Positions 24,402 through 33,282 of a stretch of DNA of 43,874 bases are shown in pieces (within the stretch, counting starts at the first letter, position 1; each line of letters starts with the position of its first letter). The notes under the pieces are model-generated. The model ran no database searches. It was given only the letters and a program-made list of their open reading frames with translations, and was not told the origin of the DNA. The stretch is from Rhodospirillaceae bacterium UBA4468 (GTDB lineage: Bacteria; Pseudomonadota; Alphaproteobacteria; Rhodospirillales; Casp-alpha2). The stretch spans positions 1 to 43,874 of the forward strand of contig DGOK01000052.1 of the NCBI GenBank assembly GCA_002389385.1. Direction: 5' to 3'. The position numbers and the translations under genes are program-made.

Positions 24402-24827
24402 TTATTTTTGCACCCACGGCAATCCCCGAACTTTCCAGCCGTTGATCGATCCGCGGTGGTCATTGCTATCTTTATCACCTTCAAATCCTTCGGTGATATT
24501 ATAACATCGTTGATACTCAAGCGCTGTCATCGTCGCCGCTGCAGCAGCTGAGCGAATTCCCGACCTGCAAAGAGACAAGATCGGTGTTTCTTGTTTACTG
24601 ACGACATCGCGCACAGCGTCTTCGAAATGAGGGTTTCTGTTCATATCAGGAAAGATTTTCCAGCATATCTTATGCGCAGGATTGTTCATGTCCCCAATCT
24701 CAGGCTCTCCCACATATGCGAACTCGGCATCAGTCCGAACATCAATCAAGACAGCATCTTGCTCGTTCTTGAGCATTTCCCACGTTTGTTGTGGTGTGAG
24801 ATCACCTGCATACGTTAAATCTGTCAC
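24402..24827 (-). CDS. Single-domain rhodanese-like protein
   Basis: The 141-residue protein is one rhodanese domain: DAVLIDVRTDAEFAYVGEP near residue 22 and the active-site loop LSLCRSGIRSAAAA, with the persulfide-forming cysteine near residue 87. The tail NDHRGSINGWKVRGLPW resembles a subgroup whose members end similarly. It has no signal peptide, so it acts in the cytoplasm as a sulfur carrier or thiosulfate sulfurtransferase. It lies 2 bases downstream of the ferredoxin-NADP reductase on the same strand and converges with the DsrE-like gene. Confidence 0.85.
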   Translation of the reverse strand: MTDLTYAGDLTPQQTWEMLKNEQDAVLIDVRTDAEFAYVGEPEIGDMNNPAHKICWKIFPDMNRNPHFEDAVRDVVSKQETPILSLCRSGIRSAAAAATMTALEYQRCYNITEGFEGDKDSNDHRGSINGWKVRGLPWVQK

Positions 24828-24829
24828 CG

Positions 24830-26140
24830 TTATTTACCTTCCAAATGATCCATCATAGCATCGATATCCGTAAACTTCTGACGCGGCTGAGCTTGTTCAG
24901 CACGATGATGCTCCGCCGCTTCAAGTTTTTTCCAGTCTTCAAAATGCACAATTCGTACAGCCCGCTCATTTAACAATTCTAGCAACTTAGTGCGCCCGGC
25001 CTTTTTCCCTCCATTTGGGAAATCAGCCGCTATGTGTTCAACGACTTCAACTCCATCAGGGCGGCTTGAAGATATCACACCACTGGGGCCGCGTTTTATC
25101 CATCCAACAGCATAAAGACCTTTTTCAATACGACCTTTATCATTTGGAATGATGCCTTTCACCTCATCATAAGGCAATCCGGGGACAGGGTCGGCACGAT
25201 ACCCGATGGCTGCGACGACGAGCCCACAAGGTATGTCCATCATCTCACCCGTACCAATGGCATGCCCATCTTCGAGTTTCGTGCGCTCAAACCGGATGCC
25301 TTCAACGCGTTCACCGCCCAAAATTTCAACAGGCATTGCGTAAAACCCAAAATGCGCCCGCTTGGGCTTCGCGCCGGGGTCTAGCTCAGAAAAAGCGCAC
25401 AGCGTGTACAGGTTTTTTTTTGCCAATCTACGGTCGCGGTTTTCAACATTTTCTGGAATAAATTCTGGAAGGTCTGCTGCATCAACAATAGGCGCACATT
25501 CAGTCAAATCCAGCATTTCACGAAGTTCAACATTCGTGAATTTTGCTTCAATCGGGCCTCGGCGTCCCATGATATAAACATCTTTTATAGGTGATGCGTC
25601 CATTGCACCACGCGCGTAATTTGGCAGGTCGGTCTTGGCTCGACCAGAACTCGACCGCACAAGGACACGCGCGATATCCAGAGCCACATTGCCGTTACCA
25701 ATGACGACGGCGGCATCAACATTGAGATCAGGCGCTAACTCAACAAAATCTGGATGCCCATTATACCAACCGACAAATGCTGCCGACCCATGCACACCAA
25801 TTTTATCAGACCCCGGGATTGTCAGGACGCGATCTGCGGGGGCGCCAATCGCCAAGATTACCACATCATAAATTTCACGGAGTTCCTCAAGCGTGACATC
25901 TCGCCCAACTTCGATATTACCGAAGTACTGCAGACCATCCTTCAAGGCCGTTTTCTCAAACTTGATGGCAACTTTTTTGGTTGTTTGGTGATCTGGCGCA
26001 ACGCCTCCCCGGATCAAACCGTAAGGCGTTGGCAATCTTTCAATAATATCAATCTGCGCGTCATCTGCATTCTTGATAAGCGCATCCGCTGCATAAAAGC
26101 CTGCTGGCCCAGAACCGATTATTGCTACTGATATCTCCAT
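24830..26140 (-). CDS. fprA: Ferredoxin/adrenodoxin-type NADP reductase
   Basis: From ATG 26140 the flavoprotein has 436 residues and matches the adrenodoxin reductase/FprA group: FAD-binding GSGPAGFYAADAL, PTPYGLIRGGVAPDHQ near residue 45, NADP-binding VIGNGNVALDIARVLVRSS, and the late GWIKRGPSGVISSSRPDG motif. A GAGGGGGTGG sequence 5-14 bases before ATG 26140 decides this start over a GTG at 26158. It moves electrons between ferredoxin and NADP(H). The korAB genes directly upstream on the same strand would supply reduced ferredoxin, so NADPH production is likely, though the reverse direction is possible. The final 60 residues are charged and variable. Confidence 0.88.
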   Translation of the reverse strand: MEISVAIIGSGPAGFYAADALIKNADDAQIDIIERLPTPYGLIRGGVAPDHQTTKKVAIKFEKTALKDGLQYFGNIEVGRDVTLEELREIYDVVILAIGAPADRVLTIPGSDKIGVHGSAAFVGWYNGHPDFVELAPDLNVDAAVVIGNGNVALDIARVLVRSSSGRAKTDLPNYARGAMDASPIKDVYIMGRRGPIEAKFTNVELREMLDLTECAPIVDAADLPEFIPENVENRDRRLAKKNLYTLCAFSELDPGAKPKRAHFGFYAMPVEILGGERVEGIRFERTKLEDGHAIGTGEMMDIPCGLVVAAIGYRADPVPGLPYDEVKGIIPNDKGRIEKGLYAVGWIKRGPSGVISSSRPDGVEVVEHIAADFPNGGKKAGRTKLLELLNERAVRIVHFEDWKKLEAAEHHRAEQAQPRQKFTDIDAMMDHLEGK

Positions 26141-26184
26141 ACGCCACCCCCTCGTCACGCATAGTACTCAAATCCGCTAATTCT

Positions 26185-27213
26185 TTACTCGCTAACGGTC
26201 CAAGTATGTCCAGCGTGCATCATAGCTTTCAGATCTTCTCCGCCTGCGCGTTTCACAGCTTCGGCTTTAACCTCTTTGACACCCTCGTCATAACTTTTCG
26301 CCGGGTCACAATAAATAACCCCAACAGCAACAGGCAGTACATCATCATCCATGCCAGCCAACATAGTACCTAGCACACGTTTCGTCTCATCGTGGATTAA
26401 TATCCCAGCGGCTTCAGGTCCTTCATCGCCGAACGTGACAACTTCAAGTTCTAATGTCTGTGTGTTGAGACGCAGTCCTTTGTTTTTATCAGCACCAAAG
26501 ACTAATGGCTGGCCATGGTCACAGACAACCTGTCGATCCGCTACAACTGCTTTCTCGGTAATGTTCGCAAACACACCATCATTATAGACGATGCAGTTTT
26601 GCAGGATTTCAACAAAACTCGCACCTTTATGCGCATGAGCACGTGCGAAAATCCCAGGCAAATCTTTTTGCTGTGTATCGATGCCACGTGCAACAAAGCG
26701 TGCGCCTGCGCCCATGACATAAAGACATGCAGACACAGGACTATCAACAGATCCCAAAGGCGTTGATGGTGAGCGTGTCCCCGCGCGCGAAGTCGGCGAT
26801 GCCTGACCCTTTGTCAGTCCATAGATTTCGTTATTAAACAACAGCACCTGCGCATCAACATTACGTCGGATAACGTGCATCAAATGGTTGGCGCCAATTG
26901 ACAGCATATCGCCGTCGCCGCCGACGACCCAAACGTCGAGATCAGGATTAGCTAACTTGATACCCGTTGCAAAAGCTGGTGAGCGACCATGTATCGTATG
27001 GAACCCATAAGTCTCAACATAATACGGGAACCGGGCAGCACAGCCGATACCTGACACAAAAACAGTGTTCGCTGGATCAGCGTCAATATCCGCCAAAGTC
27101 TTCTGGACGGCGCGCAAGATTGCATAATCACCGCAACCCGGGCACCAGCGTACTTCCTGGTCGGTCGCAAAGTCTTTAGCTGTGCGTTTTGCTGGTGGTG
27201 CAAGGTCGTTCAT
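26185..27213 (-). CDS. korB: 2-oxoacid:ferredoxin oxidoreductase, beta subunit
   Basis: The 342-residue subunit carries the thiamine diphosphate and [4Fe-4S] chemistry. It shows EVRWCPGCGDYAILRAVQ near residue 19, SGIGCAARFPYYV, HTIHGRSPAFATGIKLANPD and the TPP/Mg2+ motif GGDGDMLSIG-NH near 100. The best-known partner reaction is oxidation of 2-oxoglutarate to succinyl-CoA with reduction of ferredoxin, though pyruvate or other 2-oxoacids are possible. The gene begins 1 base after korA ends and is followed, 44 bases on, by the NADP reductase, making a compact redox operon. The sequence looks complete. Confidence 0.93.
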   Translation of the reverse strand: MNDLAPPAKRTAKDFATDQEVRWCPGCGDYAILRAVQKTLADIDADPANTVFVSGIGCAARFPYYVETYGFHTIHGRSPAFATGIKLANPDLDVWVVGGDGDMLSIGANHLMHVIRRNVDAQVLLFNNEIYGLTKGQASPTSRAGTRSPSTPLGSVDSPVSACLYVMGAGARFVARGIDTQQKDLPGIFARAHAHKGASFVEILQNCIVYNDGVFANITEKAVVADRQVVCDHGQPLVFGADKNKGLRLNTQTLELEVVTFGDEGPEAAGILIHDETKRVLGTMLAGMDDDVLPVAVGVIYCDPAKSYDEGVKEVKAEAVKRAGGEDLKAMMHAGHTWTVSE

Positions 27214-27214
27214 C

Positions 27215-29092
27215 TCAACGCTCCAAAATTTCGAGGATCACATCCTCAATTTCACTGATCCGGAATGGTTGCCCAGAAATCTTGTTGAGCCCTTCAGCCT
27301 TCAAGAGTAACTCAGCCCTTAACAATGTGATCAACTGACCATTATTCATTTCTGGGATCAGTATATTGTCATATCCAGCCAACAACTCGCCCAGATTACG
27401 CGGCAGAGGCCAGATATTCCGCAAATGGATATGCGACACGTCTTTGCCTTGATTAACGAGGTTATCAACAGCACGGTTGATTGGCCCGTAGGTTGAGCCC
27501 CAACCAACAATCGCAAGCTTGCCTGATACTGAACCAAGCTCGATATCCTGCAGTGGAATATCGTTGGCGACCCCGTCAATTTTCGCAGCACGGATCTTTG
27601 TCATCTTATGATGATTATCCGCATCATTAGAAATATGTCCCGTGTCATAGCTCCGCTCAATACCGCCGATCCTGTGCATGAGATCAGGCGTGCCTGGCTT
27701 AGCCCAAACACGAGATAGTGTTTTTTCATCACGCATAAACGGATGGAAACCTTCTGGGTCCGTATGGAATGTCAACGGAAAAGGCTCGTATGCATCAAGA
27801 TCTGGTATTTTCCATGGCTCCGCCGCATTCGAAATATACCCATCCGTTAAAAGCATTACGGGTGTCATGTATTTCGTCGCGAGACGCACAGCTTCAATTC
27901 CAACATCGAAGCAATCTGCCGCTGACCGCGTTGATAAAACAACCATCGGTGCATCAGCATTTCGGCCGTAAACAGCCTGATAAAGATCGGATTGTTCAGT
28001 CTTGGTTGGCAAGCCAGTCGATGGCCCACCCCGTTGCGAATTCACGATAACCATTGGCAGTTCGGCGGAAAGCGCAAGCCCTATGGCTTCACCCTTTAGT
28101 GCAATACCAGGGCCTGAACTCGACGTCACACCAAGCGTACCTGCATAACTGGCCCCGATCGCCGCACATGCCGCAGCAATCTCATCTTCGGCTTGAAATG
28201 TCGTCACGCCCAGATGCTGCATCTTTGCCAAAGAATGCAATAATGGCGACGCGGGCGTAATTGGATACGACGCAAACAGGATTTCTAATGCCGCCAACTC
28301 AGCGCCTTTGGCGAGGCCCCATGCCAATGCTTCTGTCCCAGTTACTGTACGATAAAGACCAGGAGAAATATCAGCAGGTGCAATATGGAAGCCATGAATG
28401 CCATCCGGCAACTCTGCGGTTTCACCCATAGCATGGCCCGCGTTCATCGCTGCAATATTGGCATTTGCAATTTCAGGTCTTTTTGCAAACTTACCCGTCA
28501 GCCATTGCTGCGTCGTTGTTCTGGCCCGACCAAAGAGCCAATAAACAAAGCCAAGCGCCCACATATTCTTACATCTGAGCGCATCTTTTTTACTTAATTC
28601 GAATTCTTTAACCGCTTCTAATGTCATCGCAGAAATATCAAGTGCAACAACGCGGAACGGGTCTAGCGTCCCATCATCCAGTGGCGTGCTGTCATATCCG
28701 GCTTTTTTAAGATTGCGCGTGTTAAACGTGCCCGTATCAATAATAACAAGGCCACCTTTGCGTAATCTTGACAGTTCTACTTTCAGTGCCGCTGGGTTCA
28801 TCGCGATCAAAACGTCAAAATCATCACCAGATGTCATAATCCGGCGCGCGCCAAAATTGATCTGAAACGACGACACACCGAACGTCGTGCCTACGGGTGC
28901 GCGTATTTCGGCGGGAAAGTCCGGGAATGTTGAAAGATCATTGCCTGCAAGCGCGGTGGCTTCGGTGAACTGACCACCTGTCAATTGCATGCCATCACCA
29001 CTATCGCCCGCGAACCGCACAACGGCTGATTCTAATTCGTCACGTACGGATACGCATGGGTCAGCGCTTGCGACCTGATCAATATTTGTCAT
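27215..29092 (-). CDS. korA: 2-oxoacid:ferredoxin oxidoreductase, fused gamma-alpha subunit
   Basis: The 625-residue protein fuses a gamma domain (VVRFAGDSGDGMQLTGGQFTE near residue 27, GVSSFQINFG, DVLIAMNPAAL) to an alpha domain (ILFASYPITPASPLLHSLA near 270, TSSSGPGIALKGEAIGLALS, VNSQRGGPSTGLPTKTEQSD). This matches KorA of the oxygen-tolerant bacterial enzymes. With KorB it decarboxylates a 2-oxoacid, most likely 2-oxoglutarate, to an acyl-CoA while reducing ferredoxin. It is the first gene of a leftward operon with korB, fprA and the rhodanese gene, and a good promoter precedes it at 29179-29207. It diverges from pmbA. Confidence 0.93.
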   Translation of the reverse strand: MTNIDQVASADPCVSVRDELESAVVRFAGDSGDGMQLTGGQFTEATALAGNDLSTFPDFPAEIRAPVGTTFGVSSFQINFGARRIMTSGDDFDVLIAMNPAALKVELSRLRKGGLVIIDTGTFNTRNLKKAGYDSTPLDDGTLDPFRVVALDISAMTLEAVKEFELSKKDALRCKNMWALGFVYWLFGRARTTTQQWLTGKFAKRPEIANANIAAMNAGHAMGETAELPDGIHGFHIAPADISPGLYRTVTGTEALAWGLAKGAELAALEILFASYPITPASPLLHSLAKMQHLGVTTFQAEDEIAAACAAIGASYAGTLGVTSSSGPGIALKGEAIGLALSAELPMVIVNSQRGGPSTGLPTKTEQSDLYQAVYGRNADAPMVVLSTRSAADCFDVGIEAVRLATKYMTPVMLLTDGYISNAAEPWKIPDLDAYEPFPLTFHTDPEGFHPFMRDEKTLSRVWAKPGTPDLMHRIGGIERSYDTGHISNDADNHHKMTKIRAAKIDGVANDIPLQDIELGSVSGKLAIVGWGSTYGPINRAVDNLVNQGKDVSHIHLRNIWPLPRNLGELLAGYDNILIPEMNNGQLITLLRAELLLKAEGLNKISGQPFRISEIEDVILEILER

Positions 29093-29178
29093 TTATTCTA
29101 TCTGCCAGTGTCATTTTGAATGCCTTTAGTGCTAAGCAGAATGAACACTCTCTGCAAAACACATAGCTGTGAATAAAA

Positions 29179-29207
29179 AATATATGCCGGACAACCCATC
29201 TGAACAA
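29179..29207 (-). promoter_or_regulatory. korA: Putative korA promoter
   Basis: On the minus strand TTGTTC (29207-29202) and TATATT (29184-29179) are separated by 17 bases, about 87 bases upstream of the korA ATG. Judged by eye. Confidence 0.5.
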
Positions 29208-29301
29208 CCCAGCACAAATTAGGGTTTAATATGTTTGAAGGACTGGCAATGTCTGCGCGCAAAGACGATATTATCAAGAAGTACATAATCAGGAGCTATA
29301 A

Positions 29302-30657
29302 ATGTCTAATTCGTCCGCATTGCCGTCAGACCCAAGCCAACTTCTAAACGATCTTTTAAAAAGCGCGAAAAGCAAAGGTGCGGATGCAGCGGACGCATTG
29401 TTGGTTGAAGGCACATCATCAAGTCTGTCGTGCCGACTTGGGAAACCTGAAGATTTAGAACGTTCCGAAGGCTGGGATTTAGGCTTGCGGGTATTGATCG
29501 GCAAGCAACAAGCCGTGGTCTCGTCATCTGGTCTTGGCGCCAACGCATTGTCAGAACTTGTAGACCGTGCCGTCGCCATGGCGCGTGCAGTTCCAGAAGA
29601 TGCCTACGCGGGTCTCGCCGATCCAGACCAGCTTGCAACAGACATTCCTGACCTGGATGAATTCGATCCAAGCGAGCCCAGTGCCGAACAAATGATTGAA
29701 ATGGCGCAAGCCTGCGAAGATGCGGCTCGCGCCGTTAATGGCATCACTAATTCTGAAGGTGCAGAAATCAGCTTTGGGAAGTCCGTTGTATATCTCGCAG
29801 GTACCAATGGCTTTAACGGCATGCGACAAGGATCGCGTTTCTCATTGGGTGTCAGTGTCGTTGCTGGTGAAGGCACCATGATGGAGCGGGATTACGATTA
29901 CACATCTGCTGTTTGGCTGAGCGATCTGGATGATCCCGCAAAGATTGGCGCGCAAGCCGGCGAAAACACGATAAAGCGCTTAAATCCACGCAAGGTAGAT
30001 AGTGCGCAGGTCCCTATTGTTTACGCACCGCGCGTTGCATCATCGTTGGTGGGGCATTTTACGGGTGCAATCAACGGGCAATCAGTGGCGCGCGGCACGA
30101 CCTTCCTGGCAGACATGATGAATGGCCAGGTCTTTGGTGAGAATATCGTGATCGTTGACGATCCTCTTAGAAAGCGCGGATTGCGCTCCAAACCCTTTGA
30201 CGGCGAGGGGGTCGCGACTAAGACACGCAATATTATTGATGGTGGTATCCTGACAACCTGGATTCTTGATCTAGCCACATCCCGACAGTTAGGGCTGGAA
30301 ACAACAGGCCACGCATCGCGTGGCACAGACGGACCGCCAAGCCCATCAACGACAAACGTTCACATGACTGCAGGCAATGTATCAAAAGAAGATTTGATCG
30401 GTGCGATTGATAATGGCTTCTATGTCACCGAACTAATCGGCATGGGCGTGAATGGCGTCACCGGTGATTACTCAAGAGGAGCCGGTGGATTTTGGATAGA
30501 GAATGGCGAAATCGCATATCCTGTGAACGAAATCACGATCGCCAGCAATCTCAAGGACATGTTTAAGAATATGATGCCTGCGGATGATCTTACCTTTAAG
30601 TTCGCAACGAACGCCCCGACACTACGCATCGACGGCATGACAATTGCGGGAAAATAG
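29302..30657 (+). CDS. pmbA: TldD/PmbA family metalloprotease subunit, TldE/PmbA type
   Basis: The 451-residue protein has the PmbA layout: an N-terminal domain (SCRLGKPEDLERSEGWDLGL near residue 45, LRVLIGKQQAVVSSS), a middle domain (GFNGMRQGSRFSLGVSVVAG) and the C-terminal domain with PFDGEGVATKTRNIIDGGIL, GHASRGTDGPPSPSTTNVHM and GVNGVTGDYSRGAGGFWIENG. PmbA partners with TldD, which holds the HExxxH zinc site, to degrade or mature small peptides. PmbA itself lacks that motif, and none is seen here. AGGAG lies 7 bases before the ATG. tldD is not in the window. It precedes the lipid A genes by 69 bases. Confidence 0.93.
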   Translation: MSNSSALPSDPSQLLNDLLKSAKSKGADAADALLVEGTSSSLSCRLGKPEDLERSEGWDLGLRVLIGKQQAVVSSSGLGANALSELVDRAVAMARAVPEDAYAGLADPDQLATDIPDLDEFDPSEPSAEQMIEMAQACEDAARAVNGITNSEGAEISFGKSVVYLAGTNGFNGMRQGSRFSLGVSVVAGEGTMMERDYDYTSAVWLSDLDDPAKIGAQAGENTIKRLNPRKVDSAQVPIVYAPRVASSLVGHFTGAINGQSVARGTTFLADMMNGQVFGENIVIVDDPLRKRGLRSKPFDGEGVATKTRNIIDGGILTTWILDLATSRQLGLETTGHASRGTDGPPSPSTTNVHMTAGNVSKEDLIGAIDNGFYVTELIGMGVNGVTGDYSRGAGGFWIENGEIAYPVNEITIASNLKDMFKNMMPADDLTFKFATNAPTLRIDGMTIAGK

Positions 30658-30726
30658 GCTCAGGAATTCGCATCCTCGCGCATTGGCCCCAGCGATTTAG
30701 CGTGGTATTGTCCGCGCGGGTGCAAC

Positions 30727-32550
30727 ATGGGGCGCAAAGCCTTGGAAAATAACTACGAAATCGAAACGCATCAGCACGTACCGACAGGCCTTCTGATAAA
30801 GCGCCTGGTGCGCGATAACCTGCGCCATTATTGGCCGCAACTGACGCTAGCCTTGTTCTGCATGGCCATTGTTTCCGCAACAACGGCCTTATCCGCCTAT
30901 TTAATGGAACCTATCGTCAACGATGTCTTCATCGCAAAGAATGAGGATATGCTTTTCTGGGTTTCTGGCGCAGTCTTGGTCACTTTCATTGCCAAAGGTT
31001 TCGCCAGCTATGGGCAATCCGTCCTGATGGCATTTGTTGGTTTGCGTATCGTTGCTGACAACCAAACACGCCTATACCGACATCTCATCAGTATGGACTT
31101 AGGCTTTTTCCATTCAATTTCATCTGGCCGCTTGGTGTCGCGTTTCTTGATCGACGTCAACCATATGCGCGTTGCCGTGTCGAACGCCCTCACAGGGTTC
31201 GGCAAGGACCTTATGTCGCTCATCGCCCTCGTCGCGGTAATGTTTATCCAGGACTGGGAATTAGCTGCCATTGCCTTTTTTGTATTCCCAGTAGCCATCT
31301 ATCCAATTGTGCGCCTAGGCAGACGAACCCGCAAAGTCACGGCAAACACGCAAGAAGAAATGGGGCTGTTTACTGCGATACTAGATCAGAGTTTTCAAGG
31401 TATCCGCGTTGTAAAAGCGTATGGCATGGAAGCCTATGAAACGAGCCGCGTTTCTGTTTTAGTCGAGCGTATTTTTAAACTAACGATAAAATCTGCCCGT
31501 ATCCGGGCCGCATCCAGTCCCATCATGGAAACTTTGGGCGGCATAGCTGTCGCCATCGTCATCATGTATGGCGGATACCGGGTGATCCACGACAACCTGG
31601 ACCCCGGTTCATTCTTTTCATTCATCACGGCATTGCTGCTGGCGTACGAGCCGATGAAGCGATTGGCTAATTTAAATGCATCTCTGCAAGAGGGCCTCGC
31701 CGGGGCGCAACGCCTATTCGCACTTCTGGATACCGAAAGCGGTATTCAGGAACGACCAGCCGCAAAGGCACTTTCTGTACCCGTCGCGGGGACGATAAAA
31801 CTTGATCAAGTACGGTTCTCTTACGGGTCAGAAGATCAACCTGCGTTGAAACAGATTGATATGCATATCGCTGCCGGCAAAACGGTTGCATTGGTCGGGC
31901 CATCGGGTGCTGGAAAATCTACGATTTTAAACCTTATTCCCCGTTTTCATGACGTTGATGAAGGCACCATTACGATTGACGGCATGGATGTCCGAGATGC
32001 AACGTTCGAGAGCCTGTACGCCAACATTTCGCTAGTAAGTCAGGAAGTCACCCTCTTCGACGACACCGTTCGTGCCAACATTGCGTATGGTAAGCTCGAT
32101 GCATCTGAAGAAGAAATTACCAACGCCACTCAACACGCTGCGGCTCTTGATTTCATTAAAGAGTTGCCGCATGGCTTCGATACAATGGTTGGAGAGCGCG
32201 GCTTGAAACTCTCCGGAGGTCAGCGCCAGCGACTAGCCATTGCCCGTGCGATCCTCAAGAACGCACCAATTTTATTATTAGATGAAGCCACATCGTCATT
32301 GGATACAGAGTCTGAGCGTCACGTTCAGGACGCCTTGGATCATTTGATGAAAAACCGTACGACCCTTGTTATAGCACATCGCCTTTCAACCATCGTTGAT
32401 GCAGATATCATTTACGTTATTCAGGACGGACGGATCATTGAGACGGGGTCGCATAGCGAACTTATCGCAAAAGGTGGTGCCTATGATAAACTGTACGCAT
32501 TACAATTTGCTGCTGAGGCTGAAGATTCAATAAGCACTGAAAAAGGCTGA
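30727..32550 (+). CDS. msbA: MsbA-type lipid exporter, ABC half-transporter
   Basis: The 607-residue half-transporter has six helices in the first 330 residues, including ALFCMAIVSATTALSAYLME and the Q-loop-side QASLQEG-like LNASLQEGLAGAQRLF. The ATPase domain follows: Walker A GPSGAGKST near residue 393, SLVSQEVTLFDDTVRANIAYG, signature KLSGGQRQRLAIARAI, Walker B ILLLDEATSSLD and the H-loop VIAHRLST. Proteins of this type flip lipid A-core across the inner membrane, using ATP as a homodimer. The genes that follow (acyltransferase, waaA, lpxK, lpxL) strongly support lipid A as substrate. The next gene begins 6 bases later. Confidence 0.88.
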   Translation: MGRKALENNYEIETHQHVPTGLLIKRLVRDNLRHYWPQLTLALFCMAIVSATTALSAYLMEPIVNDVFIAKNEDMLFWVSGAVLVTFIAKGFASYGQSVLMAFVGLRIVADNQTRLYRHLISMDLGFFHSISSGRLVSRFLIDVNHMRVAVSNALTGFGKDLMSLIALVAVMFIQDWELAAIAFFVFPVAIYPIVRLGRRTRKVTANTQEEMGLFTAILDQSFQGIRVVKAYGMEAYETSRVSVLVERIFKLTIKSARIRAASSPIMETLGGIAVAIVIMYGGYRVIHDNLDPGSFFSFITALLLAYEPMKRLANLNASLQEGLAGAQRLFALLDTESGIQERPAAKALSVPVAGTIKLDQVRFSYGSEDQPALKQIDMHIAAGKTVALVGPSGAGKSTILNLIPRFHDVDEGTITIDGMDVRDATFESLYANISLVSQEVTLFDDTVRANIAYGKLDASEEEITNATQHAAALDFIKELPHGFDTMVGERGLKLSGGQRQRLAIARAILKNAPILLLDEATSSLDTESERHVQDALDHLMKNRTTLVIAHRLSTIVDADIIYVIQDGRIIETGSHSELIAKGGAYDKLYALQFAAEAEDSISTEKG

Positions 32551-32556
32551 GCCCTC

Positions 32557-33282
32557 GTGCGTGCGTTTAAAGTTCTAATAAAGAAAATTTTAAAAAGCGA
32601 TGCCGTTATGTTCTCTGCTTGCTGGCTCGCTGCGCAGTATATGCGCCTAGCCTGGTATAGTGGCCGATGGGAAATAAAGGGCAAAGAGAATATCGATAAG
32701 CTTTATGATGCTGGGAAACCGTGCATTGTATGCCTTTGGCACGGGCGGTTATTGATGTCGACGTTTGGCTGGCAGCGAGAAAAATCGCTCAAGATGTTAA
32801 TCAGCGCCCATCGCGATGGCGCGCTTATCGCCAACATAGTTAAGCATGTAGGGATCGATCATATCACGGGGTCAACATCCAAAGGCGGCACAGCGGCTCT
32901 ACGCAACGCACTCCGAAGCTTGAAAGCCGGAGAGTACGTTGGCATTACGCCTGACGGCCCCCGCGGTCCACGGATGCGTATTTCTACAGGTGTTATGAGT
33001 CTTGCTAAATTATCTGGCCTGCCAATCGTTCCTATTACCTTCAGCGTAAAGCGAGGGAAATGTTTTAGGTCTTGGGATCGTTTTTTACTCGCGTATCCAT
33101 TCTCACGTGGCGTCATTCAATGGGGAGAACCAATGGTTGTTCCAAAGGATGCGGATCAACAGGCATTAGCCGCCCTGCAAGAACGCCTTGAAGAACAGAT
33201 GAACACTCTAACCTACAATGCTGATATCTATATTGGGCGTGATCCGGTTGAACCTGCCGCACCCATTCGGCGTGCAAAATGA
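32557..33282 (+). CDS. DUF374 lysophospholipid acyltransferase-like protein
   Basis: The 241-residue protein belongs to the DUF374 group (COG2121) of acyltransferase-like proteins. It has CLWHGRLLMSTFGWQ near residue 61, MLISAHRDGALIANIVKHVG carrying the HxxxD-like HRDG motif, RNALRSLKAGEYVGITPDGPRGPR, and VPITFSVKRGKCFRSWDRF. The group is thought to transfer an acyl chain during lipid A or Kdo-lipid synthesis, but no reaction is firmly known to me. It starts with GTG 6 bases after msbA and overlaps waaA by 4 bases, so it is part of the lipid A operon. Confidence 0.85.
   Translation: MRAFKVLIKKILKSDAVMFSACWLAAQYMRLAWYSGRWEIKGKENIDKLYDAGKPCIVCLWHGRLLMSTFGWQREKSLKMLISAHRDGALIANIVKHVGIDHITGSTSKGGTAALRNALRSLKAGEYVGITPDGPRGPRMRISTGVMSLAKLSGLPIVPITFSVKRGKCFRSWDRFLLAYPFSRGVIQWGEPMVVPKDADQQALAALQERLEEQMNTLTYNADIYIGRDPVEPAAPIRRAK

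Noticed and set aside
29231..29340. A short plus-strand frame starting ATG TTT GAA upstream of pmbA.
   Set aside because: It runs out of frame into pmbA, has no clear ribosome-binding site, and the product is unlike any known protein.
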